NCBI RefSeq assembly: GCF_000233455.1
Contig: NZ_JH376420.1
Coordinates: 1,117,488-1,181,487 of the forward strand
Origin: [Clostridium] citroniae WAL-17108
GTDB lineage: Bacteria; Bacillota; Clostridia; Lachnospirales; Lachnospiraceae
Length of the DNA: 64,000 nucleotides
Reading direction: 5' to 3'
The notes under the pieces are model-generated. The model made no database searches, was not told the DNA's origin, and worked only from the letters and a program-made list of their open reading frames with translations. Below, in pieces: positions 25,858 to 34,852 of the stretch. Each line of letters starts with the position of its first letter. Position 1 is the first letter of the stretch. Both the position numbers and the translations under genes were made by a program.

Positions 25858-26664
25858 CTACTGCCCATACTGGAAAACAGCCAGTCTGTCATTCATATCC
25901 TTGATCTTGGGCAGGGTTCCCATGAGCCATCCCCGGAAAGTAAATCCCTTCATCACGTCATTAAAACTGTTCTCCTTTATAAGCTTCAGGCCCGGGCACA
26001 GCTGTTCCAGCTCTTTTCCCGAATCCGTCCCCCATGAGAAGACAGCTCCGGTATTCTTTACCGTATCGTGATGTTTGCTCATCCTGGCCGCGGCCAAAGG
26101 CATCAATTCCGCCAGTAAGATATAATCCGTAAACTCCTGGCTGATGACACCCAGCAGGGCTTTCACCTGTTCCCTGGTAAAGTACATAAGGATTCCCTCC
26201 GCAATAAAAATAACCTTTTTCCCCTTTTTAACCAGTCTGGTCCAATCCGGCTCCAGGATGGATCCCTCGATCAGCCGGACCCGTTCCTCCTCCTGAAAGA
26301 ACTGTTTCCTGACCGCAATGGCATCCGGAAGGTCAATGTCATACCACAGTATGCTTCCATTGTCCACCCGGGAAAAGCGGCTGTCCAGGCCGCAGCCCAG
26401 ATTGACGCACACTGCGTCAGGATATTGCTGCAAGTATGATTTAAGAGCCCGGTCAAACATGATGGTCCTGGCCACCACTCCCTCGTGGCTCATGAATTTA
26501 TCATACTTATCTGTTTCAAGTTCCAGCTGTTCCAGTATCTCCACCGCCTTTTTGTCGCGGATCCTGGCCTTAGGCCGCTGTGTCTCACTGGCCTTTATGA
26601 CCAGAGGGATCAGCATTGTCTCCTGCACGGTTCCCAGTTTTACCTTCATCTTATCTCCCTTCAT
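25858..26664 (-). CDS. LCM-type class I SAM-dependent methyltransferase
   Basis: 268 aa. The SAM-binding loop VNLGCGLDSRF (about residues 85-95) and the acidic strand WYDIDLP are typical of the leucine carboxyl methyltransferase/TcmP group. Such enzymes methylate carboxyls or hydroxyls of small molecules in secondary metabolism; here the substrate is unknown. It lies between the adaptor gene and the AraC gene on the same strand. GGAAGG is upstream of the ATG. A link to siderophore or toxin tailoring is speculative. Confidence 0.82.
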   Translation of the reverse strand: MKGDKMKVKLGTVQETMLIPLVIKASETQRPKARIRDKKAVEILEQLELETDKYDKFMSHEGVVARTIMFDRALKSYLQQYPDAVCVNLGCGLDSRFSRVDNGSILWYDIDLPDAIAVRKQFFQEEERVRLIEGSILEPDWTRLVKKGKKVIFIAEGILMYFTREQVKALLGVISQEFTDYILLAELMPLAAARMSKHHDTVKNTGAVFSWGTDSGKELEQLCPGLKLIKENSFNDVMKGFTFRGWLMGTLPKIKDMNDRLAVFQYGQ

Positions 26665-26739
26665 ATTCTGATCTTCCTTTCCTTTTCATTTCTTCTCCGT
26701 ACCGCATCCTTCCGCCAATTCTGCTAAAGCATTACAACA

Positions 26740-28053
26740 TCATGGCCTCACCCTGGCCCCCTCATAGATGCCTTCTGAGTCCACCTGGTCGATCACCAGG
26801 TCCCCCTCCTCCAGGCCTGAGGTGATCACTGTGCGTATGCCTGTCTGGTATTCCACCTCCACCGCTTTTCTCACAGCCCTCCCATCCTCGATCTGATACA
26901 CGAAATACGTTTCATCTGCTTGGAACACAGCGCCGGATGGAACGGTCAGGCAGTCCTGTTCATGATAAAGCAGAAATCTGATATTGACCCCGTAGCCTTC
27001 CCTGCCGGCCAGGGCTTCCCCATCATCCAACGCGGCCCTGACATGGACCCGGTACTCATCCAGCCCCAGGGCGGAGGTTCCTCTGTCAGCATAGTCATAT
27101 ACCTTTTCCACCGTACCTGTAAAGGTCTCATCCCTGCCGCGCAGCTGCAGGGTAACCTCCACCGGTTCCCCCTCCTTTATGTATGGCGCAATATTGGTCA
27201 GCACATCCGCCTCTGCTTTCATCCCTTCCCGGCTGTTGATGACCGCGGCCGTCTCCCCCGCCTGGATCACGGACATTTCCTTTACCGGCAGCGAGGTGAC
27301 GATGCCGTCCCGCTCCGCTTTCACCCGGCATCTGGCGATCTGTTCCTCCATCTGGGACACTGCTGTCTTCCGGGACTGGATCTGAGCTGTCAGCTGGTTT
27401 AACTCACTGTTATAAAAGCGGGAGTTGATCGTGCTCTGGTCAATCCCCTCCTCTCTCAGGCTTTCCAGGAACCGGCTGCTCTCCTCGTAACGTCCCCTGG
27501 CCTGCTGCCAGGAGGACAGTGCCGCCTCATAAGCCGCTTTGTCCGTCTCCATCTGCACCCTGGAAATGGCGCCTGAAGCATAGAGCACCTGATCTCCTTC
27601 ATACACGGATTTCGCAGACTGGTACCTGGCTTTTCCGGCCTCCAGCTCCTGTTTTACCGCTTCCAGATATTCCTGGGGTGATGTGGTCATAACCTGGTTG
27701 ATCCTGCTTTGTTCCAGCTGGGCTTCATACCCGGCCAGAGCACTTGCCGCCAGGGCCTTTTCATACTCATAATCCGTACTGTCTATGGTAAACAGAACAT
27801 CCCCTTTTTTAACCCGCGAATTTTCTTCCACCAGCAGGCTGCTCACCGGTCCTGACGCCTGGGCGATCACCCGGTATTCCCCTCCAAAACTGATGATGCC
27901 CTCCTCTGTATACCGGTCCTCCACCAGACCTCTTTTTGCTGCCGCTGTCTCCACCTTCTGTCCGCGGCCGCCTGCAGCAGCACAGGAAACCGCGGCAATC
28001 ACCGCCAGCCCGCCCGCCACACAGGCCAGTAACATTTTTCTGCGCTTTTCCAT
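26740..28053 (-). CDS. HlyD/MacA-like membrane-fusion (adaptor) protein
   Basis: 437 aa. An N-terminal hydrophobic anchor is followed by a lipoyl-like half (VIAQASGPVSSLLVEENSRVKKGD), a long coiled coil (about residues 120-240) and a second half with the beta-barrel domain. It joins the ABC ATPase and FtsX-like permease encoded upstream, six bases away, to form a MacAB-like exporter adapted to a single-membrane cell. Exported compound unknown. Confidence 0.88.
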   Translation of the reverse strand: MEKRRKMLLACVAGGLAVIAAVSCAAAGGRGQKVETAAAKRGLVEDRYTEEGIISFGGEYRVIAQASGPVSSLLVEENSRVKKGDVLFTIDSTDYEYEKALAASALAGYEAQLEQSRINQVMTTSPQEYLEAVKQELEAGKARYQSAKSVYEGDQVLYASGAISRVQMETDKAAYEAALSSWQQARGRYEESSRFLESLREEGIDQSTINSRFYNSELNQLTAQIQSRKTAVSQMEEQIARCRVKAERDGIVTSLPVKEMSVIQAGETAAVINSREGMKAEADVLTNIAPYIKEGEPVEVTLQLRGRDETFTGTVEKVYDYADRGTSALGLDEYRVHVRAALDDGEALAGREGYGVNIRFLLYHEQDCLTVPSGAVFQADETYFVYQIEDGRAVRKAVEVEYQTGIRTVITSGLEEGDLVIDQVDSEGIYEGARVRP

Positions 28054-28059
28054 TGCTTC

Positions 28060-30405
28060 TTACTCCCTTTCCTTTAAGATCTCTGTCAGCCGGATCCTGT
28101 CAATAAACCGCATCTCGGCCGCGCAGGCCAGCAGGGTGATCCCCATGCAGATAAAAAATGCGGCCATATAAGAACCGGGACTGATCTTTATACGGATGGT
28201 GTAACTGTCCGACATGACCATCTGCTGGATCATCCTCCGTATGGCCATACTCCCCGGAATCCCGGCCAGGATCCCCACTGCAAAATATGCCATCTGCTCA
28301 AAGAGGAGAAGCCGGCTTATCTCCCGGTTGGATTCTCCCAGAACCATCAGCGTGCCGAATTCCGTCACCCGCTCCCGGATATTGATCATAGAAATGTTGT
28401 AGATCAGGATCCCTCCCGATGCCACGGCCAGAATGGCAAACATATGGATCATGGCCATCATGCTCCCCATCATATCCCTGTAGCTGTCTGTGATCTTTTT
28501 CGTGTCCACCAGCCAGGTCACACGGCTGGTCTTCAGCATTTCAGCCTTCAGACTCTCCGTTTTTCCGGCTTTTGTCTTTAAAAGCACTGTGTTGGCTGCC
28601 GGCTCTGTGTGGAATACCTGCTCAAAGCTGCCAAGACTCATGTAGCAGCCGCTTCCAAGGCTCTCTTCGATCACCTGGACCACCAGCACAGGCACCGCTT
28701 CCACGGTCATCCCCGGACAGTTGATCCTGACCATATCCCCCTTTTTTACATGAAGTTTATCTGCTATCCGGCTGTTTATGATAAGCCCCCGGTCCGGCGG
28801 CTCATAGAAATTGTTCTCATTGTCCATGATCCTCCACAGACCGGACCTGGGGTTCAGCCCGTACAGCATTACAAATTCCGAAAGGTTTTCATTTTTAATC
28901 TCTGCCTGCACCGTACACACGGCCTCTGACTCCTCCACCCCTTCCAGGACTCCCCCACTCTGGGCAGCCTTCACCGGGCTTACATACCGGTCCAGGGAAA
29001 GCTGCAGATCGTAAACCTGTACTTTATCAAACTGGTCCATGTACATCTGGTCCGCCACACCGTTAAAGGAGAAAAGCACGGAGGCCATGGAAAACGGGAA
29101 CCCGATGGCCAATATGAGCAGGAATCCCCTGAATGGATTTCTTGCAATGGAACGGCATCCCATCTTTTCCATGGCCCCCAGCCGTTTTAACAGGAAGCCG
29201 GGAACAGGAAGGTTTCCCGCCCCTGACGGGGTTCTGGCACGCATGGCCTGCGCCGGGGTGATGGAAAGGATATCCCTGACCCCAAGGAACACTGCCGCCA
29301 GCCCGGTTCCCAGGGCGATCAAAAGCCCGTTGATCCGGCTGTCCATGTAGTTGTGGTAAACCGTATCCGGCAGGTTAAAAAAATCCACATACATATCAAA
29401 CATATACTTGCCAAAGGGAGCTGCCAGAACGCTGCCCAGGACGGCTCCTCCGGCGCCCACCAAGGCGCCCTCCAGGAGATAGGCTCCCATAAGTTCCCGG
29501 TCCGTCATGCCAAAGGCTTTCATGGTACCGATCAGGGTCTGATCCCTGTCGGTCATTTTCTTTAAAACCACATACAGCATAAACACGGAGATACACATGA
29601 ACATGGCGGGAAGCACCGTACCCGTGGAGATCAGTTCATGCATTTCCCCGTCCACCATGTTAAAGCTGCCCTGGTCCTCTTTGGAAGCAAGGGATACAAG
29701 GCCGTAAGGCTGGAGGCCCTGGGCCAGCTGGAACCGCACATCTTCATAGGTGTAGCCTGGTTTCAGGGAAAATCCCAGTTCATTCAGGGAATCCTGCCTC
29801 CCTGTCAGCTCCTCCATCCGCTTTTTTTCAATGCATGCAACATCATATATCTCTCCATCCGGTATCATGGCCCCGCCTGGGGGAATGGAGTAGATGTAAT
29901 CCGGTGCGTGGCAGATGCCTGCAAAGGAAAAATCCACACCTCTGCCTCCCCACAAAAGCTTCAGCGGCTCCCCCTTATCATATCCATAAATTCCAGCCAT
30001 CCTTCCTCCCAGGTACAGGCTGTCATGCGCCTTAAAACCTTCCGACAGGATCAGACGGTTCAGGGCGTCCCCTGCATCATAGGACAGAAGGCGGACGGTC
30101 ACGATCTCCTGCTGTCCCTTTGCAAGGATCCTCACATCCTCCGCCATTTTCCCGGATACCTGGGCAATTCCCGGAATCTCCTTCATCCGCTCCAGCTCCG
30201 CGTGTGAGATTGCGGATACCTGGGCGAACACGTCCGCCATGGAGCTGGTCCGGTAGTACTCCTCCACCTGGTCCCTCAGATTTCTCAACGTATCCATCAT
30301 GGCCACATAGATAAAGATTCCAATGGCAATAATGAGAACCGCTCCCACAAAGGAGCCTTTGTTCTGCCCGGCCAGCCGAAACACATTTCTGCGAAAATGC
30401 CTCAC
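28060..30405 (-). CDS. ABC transporter permease, FtsX/MacB type (two-domain)
   Basis: 781 aa with a first transmembrane helix, a large extracytoplasmic domain, three helices, and the same layout repeated, as in long FtsX-like permeases of LolE/MacB type (about 8-10 helices in total). It uses a GTG start that shares one base with the TAG stop of the ATPase gene, so translation is coupled. It probably works by mechanotransmission with the ATPase and the HlyD-like adaptor. Confidence 0.88.
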   Translation of the reverse strand: MRHFRRNVFRLAGQNKGSFVGAVLIIAIGIFIYVAMMDTLRNLRDQVEEYYRTSSMADVFAQVSAISHAELERMKEIPGIAQVSGKMAEDVRILAKGQQEIVTVRLLSYDAGDALNRLILSEGFKAHDSLYLGGRMAGIYGYDKGEPLKLLWGGRGVDFSFAGICHAPDYIYSIPPGGAMIPDGEIYDVACIEKKRMEELTGRQDSLNELGFSLKPGYTYEDVRFQLAQGLQPYGLVSLASKEDQGSFNMVDGEMHELISTGTVLPAMFMCISVFMLYVVLKKMTDRDQTLIGTMKAFGMTDRELMGAYLLEGALVGAGGAVLGSVLAAPFGKYMFDMYVDFFNLPDTVYHNYMDSRINGLLIALGTGLAAVFLGVRDILSITPAQAMRARTPSGAGNLPVPGFLLKRLGAMEKMGCRSIARNPFRGFLLILAIGFPFSMASVLFSFNGVADQMYMDQFDKVQVYDLQLSLDRYVSPVKAAQSGGVLEGVEESEAVCTVQAEIKNENLSEFVMLYGLNPRSGLWRIMDNENNFYEPPDRGLIINSRIADKLHVKKGDMVRINCPGMTVEAVPVLVVQVIEESLGSGCYMSLGSFEQVFHTEPAANTVLLKTKAGKTESLKAEMLKTSRVTWLVDTKKITDSYRDMMGSMMAMIHMFAILAVASGGILIYNISMINIRERVTEFGTLMVLGESNREISRLLLFEQMAYFAVGILAGIPGSMAIRRMIQQMVMSDSYTIRIKISPGSYMAAFFICMGITLLACAAEMRFIDRIRLTEILKERE

Positions 30406-31124
30406 TACCAGTCCACCTCCTCCGGCCTTAAGGGGCTTTCATTTTGCCCAATGCGTTCCAGGCACCCGTCCTTAAAATAAAATACCCGGTGGGCGATCTG
30501 TGCGATCTTCTGGTTATGGGTGATCAATACTACTGCCTTTTGGTATGCGCGGTTAAAATCAGCCAGCAGCTTCAGAATCTGCACCCCGGTCCTGCTGTCC
30601 AGGGCTCCGGTGGGCTCATCGCACAGCAGGATGTCCGGATTCTTGCACAGGGCCCTGGCAATGGCCACCCGCTGCTGCTGTCCTCCTGAAAGCTTGCTGG
30701 GAAAATGGTCCGCCCGGTCAGCAAGCCCCACCTGCTCCATCAGCCCACCTGCATCCAGGGGATGTTCCCCCAGTTCCGCTGCCAGTTCCACATTCTCCAG
30801 GGCCGTCAGCCCCGGCATCAGATTATAGAACTGGAACACAAATCCCACATGGGCCCTACGGTAGGCAGTGAGTGCCTTTTTATCTTTCCAGTCAAGTTCC
30901 TTTCCCCCGTACAAAAGCCTTCCGCTGGTGGCTGTCTCTATTCCGCCCAGTATATTTAACAGCGTGCTCTTTCCCGACCCGCTGGGCCCCAGGATCACAA
31001 TCAGTTCCCCCCTATACAGTTCAAAGGAAATATCCCTCAGGGCGTGCACGGTGATCTCCCCCAGCACATAGTTCTTGTTGATCTGCTCCGCCTTTATAAG
31101 CGCTGTCCCGTATGATCCTTCCAT
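30405..31124 (-). CDS. ABC transporter ATPase, MacB/LolD type
   Basis: 239 aa. Walker A GPSGSGKST, signature LSGGQQQR and Walker B LLCDEPTGALD are all present, with the usual Q-loop and H-switch (VLITHNQ). Start at 31124 with AAAGGGGA upstream; the farther TTG has no site. First gene of an operon that runs through permease, adaptor, methyltransferase and probably the AraC gene. An iron-box promoter precedes it. Confidence 0.92.
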   Translation of the reverse strand: MEGSYGTALIKAEQINKNYVLGEITVHALRDISFELYRGELIVILGPSGSGKSTLLNILGGIETATSGRLLYGGKELDWKDKKALTAYRRAHVGFVFQFYNLMPGLTALENVELAAELGEHPLDAGGLMEQVGLADRADHFPSKLSGGQQQRVAIARALCKNPDILLCDEPTGALDSRTGVQILKLLADFNRAYQKAVVLITHNQKIAQIAHRVFYFKDGCLERIGQNESPLRPEEVDW

Positions 31125-31218
31125 TAGTTCCCCTTTCAAAGCCCCAAAGCAGGTCCGGAGTCCGGCTTGACCGCGGGATCCAACCCATCAGCGGGCCGAC
31201 AAAATGAATAAGGCAAAA

Positions 31219-31246
31219 AAGTTAGTTTCATCTAACCATCTGTCAA
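31219..31246 (-). promoter_or_regulatory. Promoter P2 with iron-box operator, MacAB-like operon
   Basis: Minus-strand TTGACA (31241-31246), 16-base spacer, TAACTT (31219-31224). The 16-bp box GTTAGTTTCATCTAAC (31221-31236) fills the spacer and touches the -10, so a bound DtxR-type repressor would exclude RNA polymerase. Confidence 0.65.
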
Positions 31247-31290
31247 AAAAGAGGGGCCTCCGGTTTTGCATAACCGGCCCAGCCCCCTCT
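31245..31290 (-). terminator. Intrinsic terminator upstream of the MacAB-like operon
   Basis: AGAGGGG and CCCCTCT form the outer stem and CCGGTT/AACCGG the inner stem (31250-31290), followed on the minus strand by TTTTTT. It ends transcripts from map or from the promoter P1 that lies just before it. Confidence 0.8.
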
Positions 31291-31322
31291 CTGGGATACG
31301 ATCCTTTATTCTTGTTATCACT

Positions 31323-31370
31323 GTTAACTAACATTAAGTCCAATATAGCTTACAGCCCCCTGTTTGTCAA
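31323..31370 (-). promoter_or_regulatory. Promoter P1 with weak iron-box, before a terminator
   Basis: Minus-strand TTGACA (31365-31370), a 17-base spacer and TATATT (31342-31347) are near consensus. Just past the -10 lies GTTAACTAACATTAAG (31323-31338), a poorer match to the metal box. Any transcript would meet the terminator about 45 bases later, giving an RNA of about 90 bases unless it reads through. Confidence 0.55.
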
Positions 31371-31397
31371 CCCAATGAAGCCTGTGGAGAAATCTTA

Positions 31398-32288
31398 TCA
31401 ATAGGCCAATATCTCATAGCCCTCCTCTGTGACCAGGACCTGGATCTCCCACTGGGCGGACGGCTGACCATCCTCCGTGTATACGGTCCATCCATCCTCC
31501 TCGTCCGTGAAAATCTCGTCTGATCCCATATTGATCATTGGCTCAATGGTAAAGACCATGCCGGGAACCATGAGCATTTCCGTGCCCCGTTTTGACACGT
31601 AGCTCACCCAGGGCTCCTCATGAAATTCCAACCCCACACCGTGACCGCCGATCTCCTTTACCACCGTGTATCCGTTCTCCTTTGCAAAGTCATGGATCGC
31701 CTGGCCCATATCCCCCAGGAATCCCCATGGCTTCACCTGTTTAAGCCCCACATCCAGGCTCTTTCTCGTCACCTCCACCAGGCGCTTCTTTTCCTCAGGC
31801 ACCTGGCCGATACAGAACATTCTGGAAGAGTCGGAAAAGTAGCCGTTGTAAATGGTGGACACATCCACGTTTACGATATCCCCCTGGCGCAGCACCACAT
31901 CCGGTGACGGTATGCCGTGACACACCTGGTCATTGACGGAAGTACACACACTTTTAGGAAATCCCTCAAAATTCAGGGGCGCCGGTACGGCATGGTTTTT
32001 TACAGTCTGCTCATAGACCCACTGGTCGATCTGCTCCGTTGTGATTCCTTCTTTTATGTTCCCACTGACATAATCCAGGATCGCTATGTTGATCTTCCCG
32101 CTCTCCCTGATCCCCTGGATCTGCTCCTGGTTCTTGATGATGCTGCGGGGAGGCACGATTGCTCCCCTGTGCATGAATTCCTCCAAGCGGGCGTCAAAAT
32201 CACTGTGGCATTTCTTATATTTCCTGCCGCTTTTACACCAGCACAGATCATTTCTTCCTAATTTGTTCATATGTACCAACCTGTTCAT
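31398..32288 (-). CDS. map: Methionine aminopeptidase type I with N-terminal SEC-C motif
   Basis: 296 aa. The N-terminus carries a SEC-C zinc motif (NDLCWCKSGRKYKKCH), and the rest is the M24 fold: HGIPSPDVVLRQGDIVNVDVS, then the metal-binding GHGVG and a C-terminal TIEP segment. The enzyme removes N-terminal Met from new proteins; the SEC-C motif likely docks it at the ribosome. AAGGAG lies 11 bases before the first ATG; a second ATG 18 bases in is a possible alternative. It stands upstream of the iron-regulated operon. Confidence 0.92.
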   Translation of the reverse strand: MNRLVHMNKLGRNDLCWCKSGRKYKKCHSDFDARLEEFMHRGAIVPPRSIIKNQEQIQGIRESGKINIAILDYVSGNIKEGITTEQIDQWVYEQTVKNHAVPAPLNFEGFPKSVCTSVNDQVCHGIPSPDVVLRQGDIVNVDVSTIYNGYFSDSSRMFCIGQVPEEKKRLVEVTRKSLDVGLKQVKPWGFLGDMGQAIHDFAKENGYTVVKEIGGHGVGLEFHEEPWVSYVSKRGTEMLMVPGMVFTIEPMINMGSDEIFTDEEDGWTVYTEDGQPSAQWEIQVLVTEEGYEILAY

Positions 32289-32329
32289 ATATTATAATAC
32301 TCCTTCTTCATGTTTGGGATGATTTTATC

Positions 32330-32956
32330 CTAAGATCCCGGAGTGCATTTGAAAATGGCCCTCCAGCCGGGATAAAAGAATTTCCGGAACGTGGACAGAT
32401 AATGCTCCGCCTCCTCTTTTGTAAATTTATGAATGACAATCTCAAAAAATGCCGATGTATAGGCGCTCAGCAGCAGATGCAGTTCCCTGGGATCTATCTC
32501 CTTTGTCTCCCATCCCTTTTGTCTGGCAGCGGCCAGAAACTCCATGGTCTTTTCCTGCTCCAGCGTCACAAAGTCATGGATGAAGTTCCCGTACCTGGTA
32601 CCGGATGAGCAGCACAGCAGTAATCTGAATTCTTCAAAATAGCGGTAGACCAAAGGCAGCAGATATACAAGTTCCGCCTCACCGTCCCACATTTCATCCA
32701 GCGTTCCCTTTTCAAGAAACCCATAATTCCTGGCTTCCATGGCGCTGCACATTTCCTGGAGTTCCTCCATCAGCGGTTCCACCAAAGCGGAAAACATAGC
32801 TTCCTTATCTGCAAAATGCCGGTAAAGTCCGGCGGATGTCATCCCCGCAGCCTGTGCAATGGTGCGCATGGAGGCTTTCTCAAAGCCCTTTTCCAGGAAC
32901 TCTTTCCTGGCAGCCATTACGATCCTTGCGCGGCTGGCATGTTTGTCTTTTGGCAC
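32330..32956 (-). CDS. TetR-family transcriptional repressor (first)
   Basis: 208 aa. The N-terminal helix-turn-helix reads ASMRTIAQAAGMTSAGLYRHFADKEAMF, typical of TetR regulators. It starts with GTG, with AGGAGGGG six bases before it. It sits downstream of the ABC pair 2 gene on the same strand, but has its own promoter. Ligand unknown; control of ABC pair 2 or of itself is plausible. Confidence 0.88.
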   Translation of the reverse strand: MPKDKHASRARIVMAARKEFLEKGFEKASMRTIAQAAGMTSAGLYRHFADKEAMFSALVEPLMEELQEMCSAMEARNYGFLEKGTLDEMWDGEAELVYLLPLVYRYFEEFRLLLCCSSGTRYGNFIHDFVTLEQEKTMEFLAAARQKGWETKEIDPRELHLLLSAYTSAFFEIVIHKFTKEEAEHYLSTFRKFFYPGWRAIFKCTPGS

Positions 32957-33008
32957 GTAAGCCCCTCCTGCCCGTCATTGGATCCGATCCTTTTTCTGTG
33001 GGTTATCA

Positions 33009-33045
33009 ATGTTATCAATTATAACATGTTTATCCCGGCTGTCAA
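33009..33045 (-). promoter_or_regulatory. TetR promoter and operator
   Basis: Minus-strand TTGACA (33040-33045), 16-base spacer and TATAAT (33018-33023) form a near-consensus promoter. The palindrome ATGTTAT-CAATT-ATAACAT (33009-33027) covers the -10, a classic autoregulation site. Confidence 0.75.
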
Positions 33046-33064
33046 GAAATCCCGCAGACCAACA

Positions 33065-33097
33065 GGCAGTGCGCAGCTGTTTCAACCGCGCACTGCC
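33065..33097. terminator. Hairpin after ABC pair 2
   Basis: GGCAGTGCGC (33065-33074) and GCGCACTGCC (33088-33097) form a perfect 10-bp stem 13 bases beyond the stop codon of the ABC gene. No T-run follows, so termination is uncertain; it could protect the transcript end. Confidence 0.5.
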
Positions 33098-33109
33098 CGT
33101 CCCTGTATA

Positions 33110-34852
33110 CTAAAGGCTCCACGTCAGGCTCCTGCCCTGAAGCTCCGCCATATGGCGGTAGACCCCGTTCCTGTCCATCAGCTCCCTGGGAGTCCCCTGC
33201 TCCGCCACCAGACCGTCTTTCAGCACCACGATCCGGTCCGCTCCTGCCACGGTGCGCATCCGGTGCGCAATGATCAGGACTGTTTTATCCTTTACCAGGT
33301 TGGAAATGGCCTCCTGCACCAGTGTCTCATTCTCCACATCCAGGGAGGCCGTGGCCTCATCCATGAGTATGACCGGAGCGTCCTTTAACAATGCCCTGGC
33401 AATGGAAAGCCGCTGCCGCTCACCCCCCGACAGGGTGGAGCCGTTTTCCCCGATCCTGGTATGATAGCCGTCAGGGAGACGCCGGATAAATTCCTCGCAC
33501 TGGGCGGCCCCGGCGGCATTGATTACCTCCTGGTCCGTGGCCCCCTTGCGCCCCAAGCGGATATTTTCCATAATCGTGTTGTTAAAGAGGACCACATCCT
33601 GGAACACAATGGAGAAACTTCCCAGCAATGTCTCAGGGTCCACACTGCTGATATCCATGCCACCCAGGGTGATCTTGCCCTTGTCAATGTCCCAGAACCT
33701 GGCCGCCAGTTTTGCACTGGTGGACTTTCCTCCGCCGGACGGACCCACAAGTGCGGTGACCTGTCCCTGTCTGGCTGTAAAGGACACATCCTTTAAAACC
33801 TGTTCCCCGTCCTTATAGGAAAAGCCCACATGGTCAAACACAATGTCATACCCTTTATAGGAAACGCTTTTATTTCCCTGCTGGACAGGCTGCTCCTCAA
33901 TCCCCTTCATGCGTTCCACCACCAAAAGGGTGGAGTACACGGCGGACAGGTTCTGCAGGCAGCCTGCCAGCGGCAGGTACAGTCTGGTTGCAGCCAGCAT
34001 GAACATGAGGAAGATCATAAAATCAATGGACCGTGACACCAGAAGGGATGCGCCTGCCAGCACAGTGGTGGCCATGCCGATCTTAAGGAACATCTGGGAA
34101 GCCGTCACCAGGGTTCCGTTTAACAGTTCCAGCCTGATGGTAATGGATTCCACGTTCAAAAGCTTCTGGTCCAGCCCCTTAAGGTACTCCTCCCTCTGGT
34201 TGTTGGCCTTGATGTCCTGGATGTTTTCAATGCATTCCTGGATCCCGTCCGAGGCAGCAATCTTCCTTCCCTTCTGCCTGCGCTCCATCCGGTCCACCAT
34301 GGGCCTGGTCCCCGCTGCCAGGAGAAATGACACCGGCGCTACCCACAGCACTGCCAGCCCCATCCTCCAGTCCGCTGCCAAAAGACCTATGCCTATGAGC
34401 ATGGTGGAAATCAGGGCGCCTATAAGCTCGGGTATAAAGTGGGAAAATGCCTTTTCCACAAAAGCGCAATCCGCCATAATGGTGGTTGTCAGGTCCGCCA
34501 GGTCCCTTTTCCCGAAAAAGGAAAGGGGCAGGGTCCTCAGCCGCTCCGCCAGGCGGATGCGCATCTGGGCGCTCTCTTTGTAGGAGGCCAGAAAGGTTGT
34601 ATTATACTGAAGGCGCTCCACCGCAAAGATAACGGCTAAAAGCAGGACACTGATGCCCATGTACCCGGCCATCCCCATAACAGGGGCTTCTATTCCCACC
34701 AGCGGCCCCAGAAGCCGTTCCAGGAAAACCAGCAGGATGCCCATGGGAAACATCAATCCGATATTGGTCAGGGCGCAGGAAAAAATCGCCTTGGTCAAAT
34801 CCTTTCCGCCCTGCTCACTTAGTGCAAATTTTCTCTGAAGATATCTGCTCAT
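33110..34852 (-). CDS. ABC transporter, fused membrane/ATPase half (pair 2, second subunit)
   Basis: 580 aa with a six-helix membrane domain and an ATPase domain (GPSGGGKST, LSGGERQR, VILMDEATAS). Start at 34852 overlaps the upstream partner's stop by four bases (ATGA) and has GTGGAGAGG before it. Like pair 1 it resembles IrtAB/YbtPQ. Its Walker A has GGG instead of GSG, a variant that is tolerated. Confidence 0.88.
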   Translation of the reverse strand: MSRYLQRKFALSEQGGKDLTKAIFSCALTNIGLMFPMGILLVFLERLLGPLVGIEAPVMGMAGYMGISVLLLAVIFAVERLQYNTTFLASYKESAQMRIRLAERLRTLPLSFFGKRDLADLTTTIMADCAFVEKAFSHFIPELIGALISTMLIGIGLLAADWRMGLAVLWVAPVSFLLAAGTRPMVDRMERRQKGRKIAASDGIQECIENIQDIKANNQREEYLKGLDQKLLNVESITIRLELLNGTLVTASQMFLKIGMATTVLAGASLLVSRSIDFMIFLMFMLAATRLYLPLAGCLQNLSAVYSTLLVVERMKGIEEQPVQQGNKSVSYKGYDIVFDHVGFSYKDGEQVLKDVSFTARQGQVTALVGPSGGGKSTSAKLAARFWDIDKGKITLGGMDISSVDPETLLGSFSIVFQDVVLFNNTIMENIRLGRKGATDQEVINAAGAAQCEEFIRRLPDGYHTRIGENGSTLSGGERQRLSIARALLKDAPVILMDEATASLDVENETLVQEAISNLVKDKTVLIIAHRMRTVAGADRIVVLKDGLVAEQGTPRELMDRNGVYRHMAELQGRSLTWSL

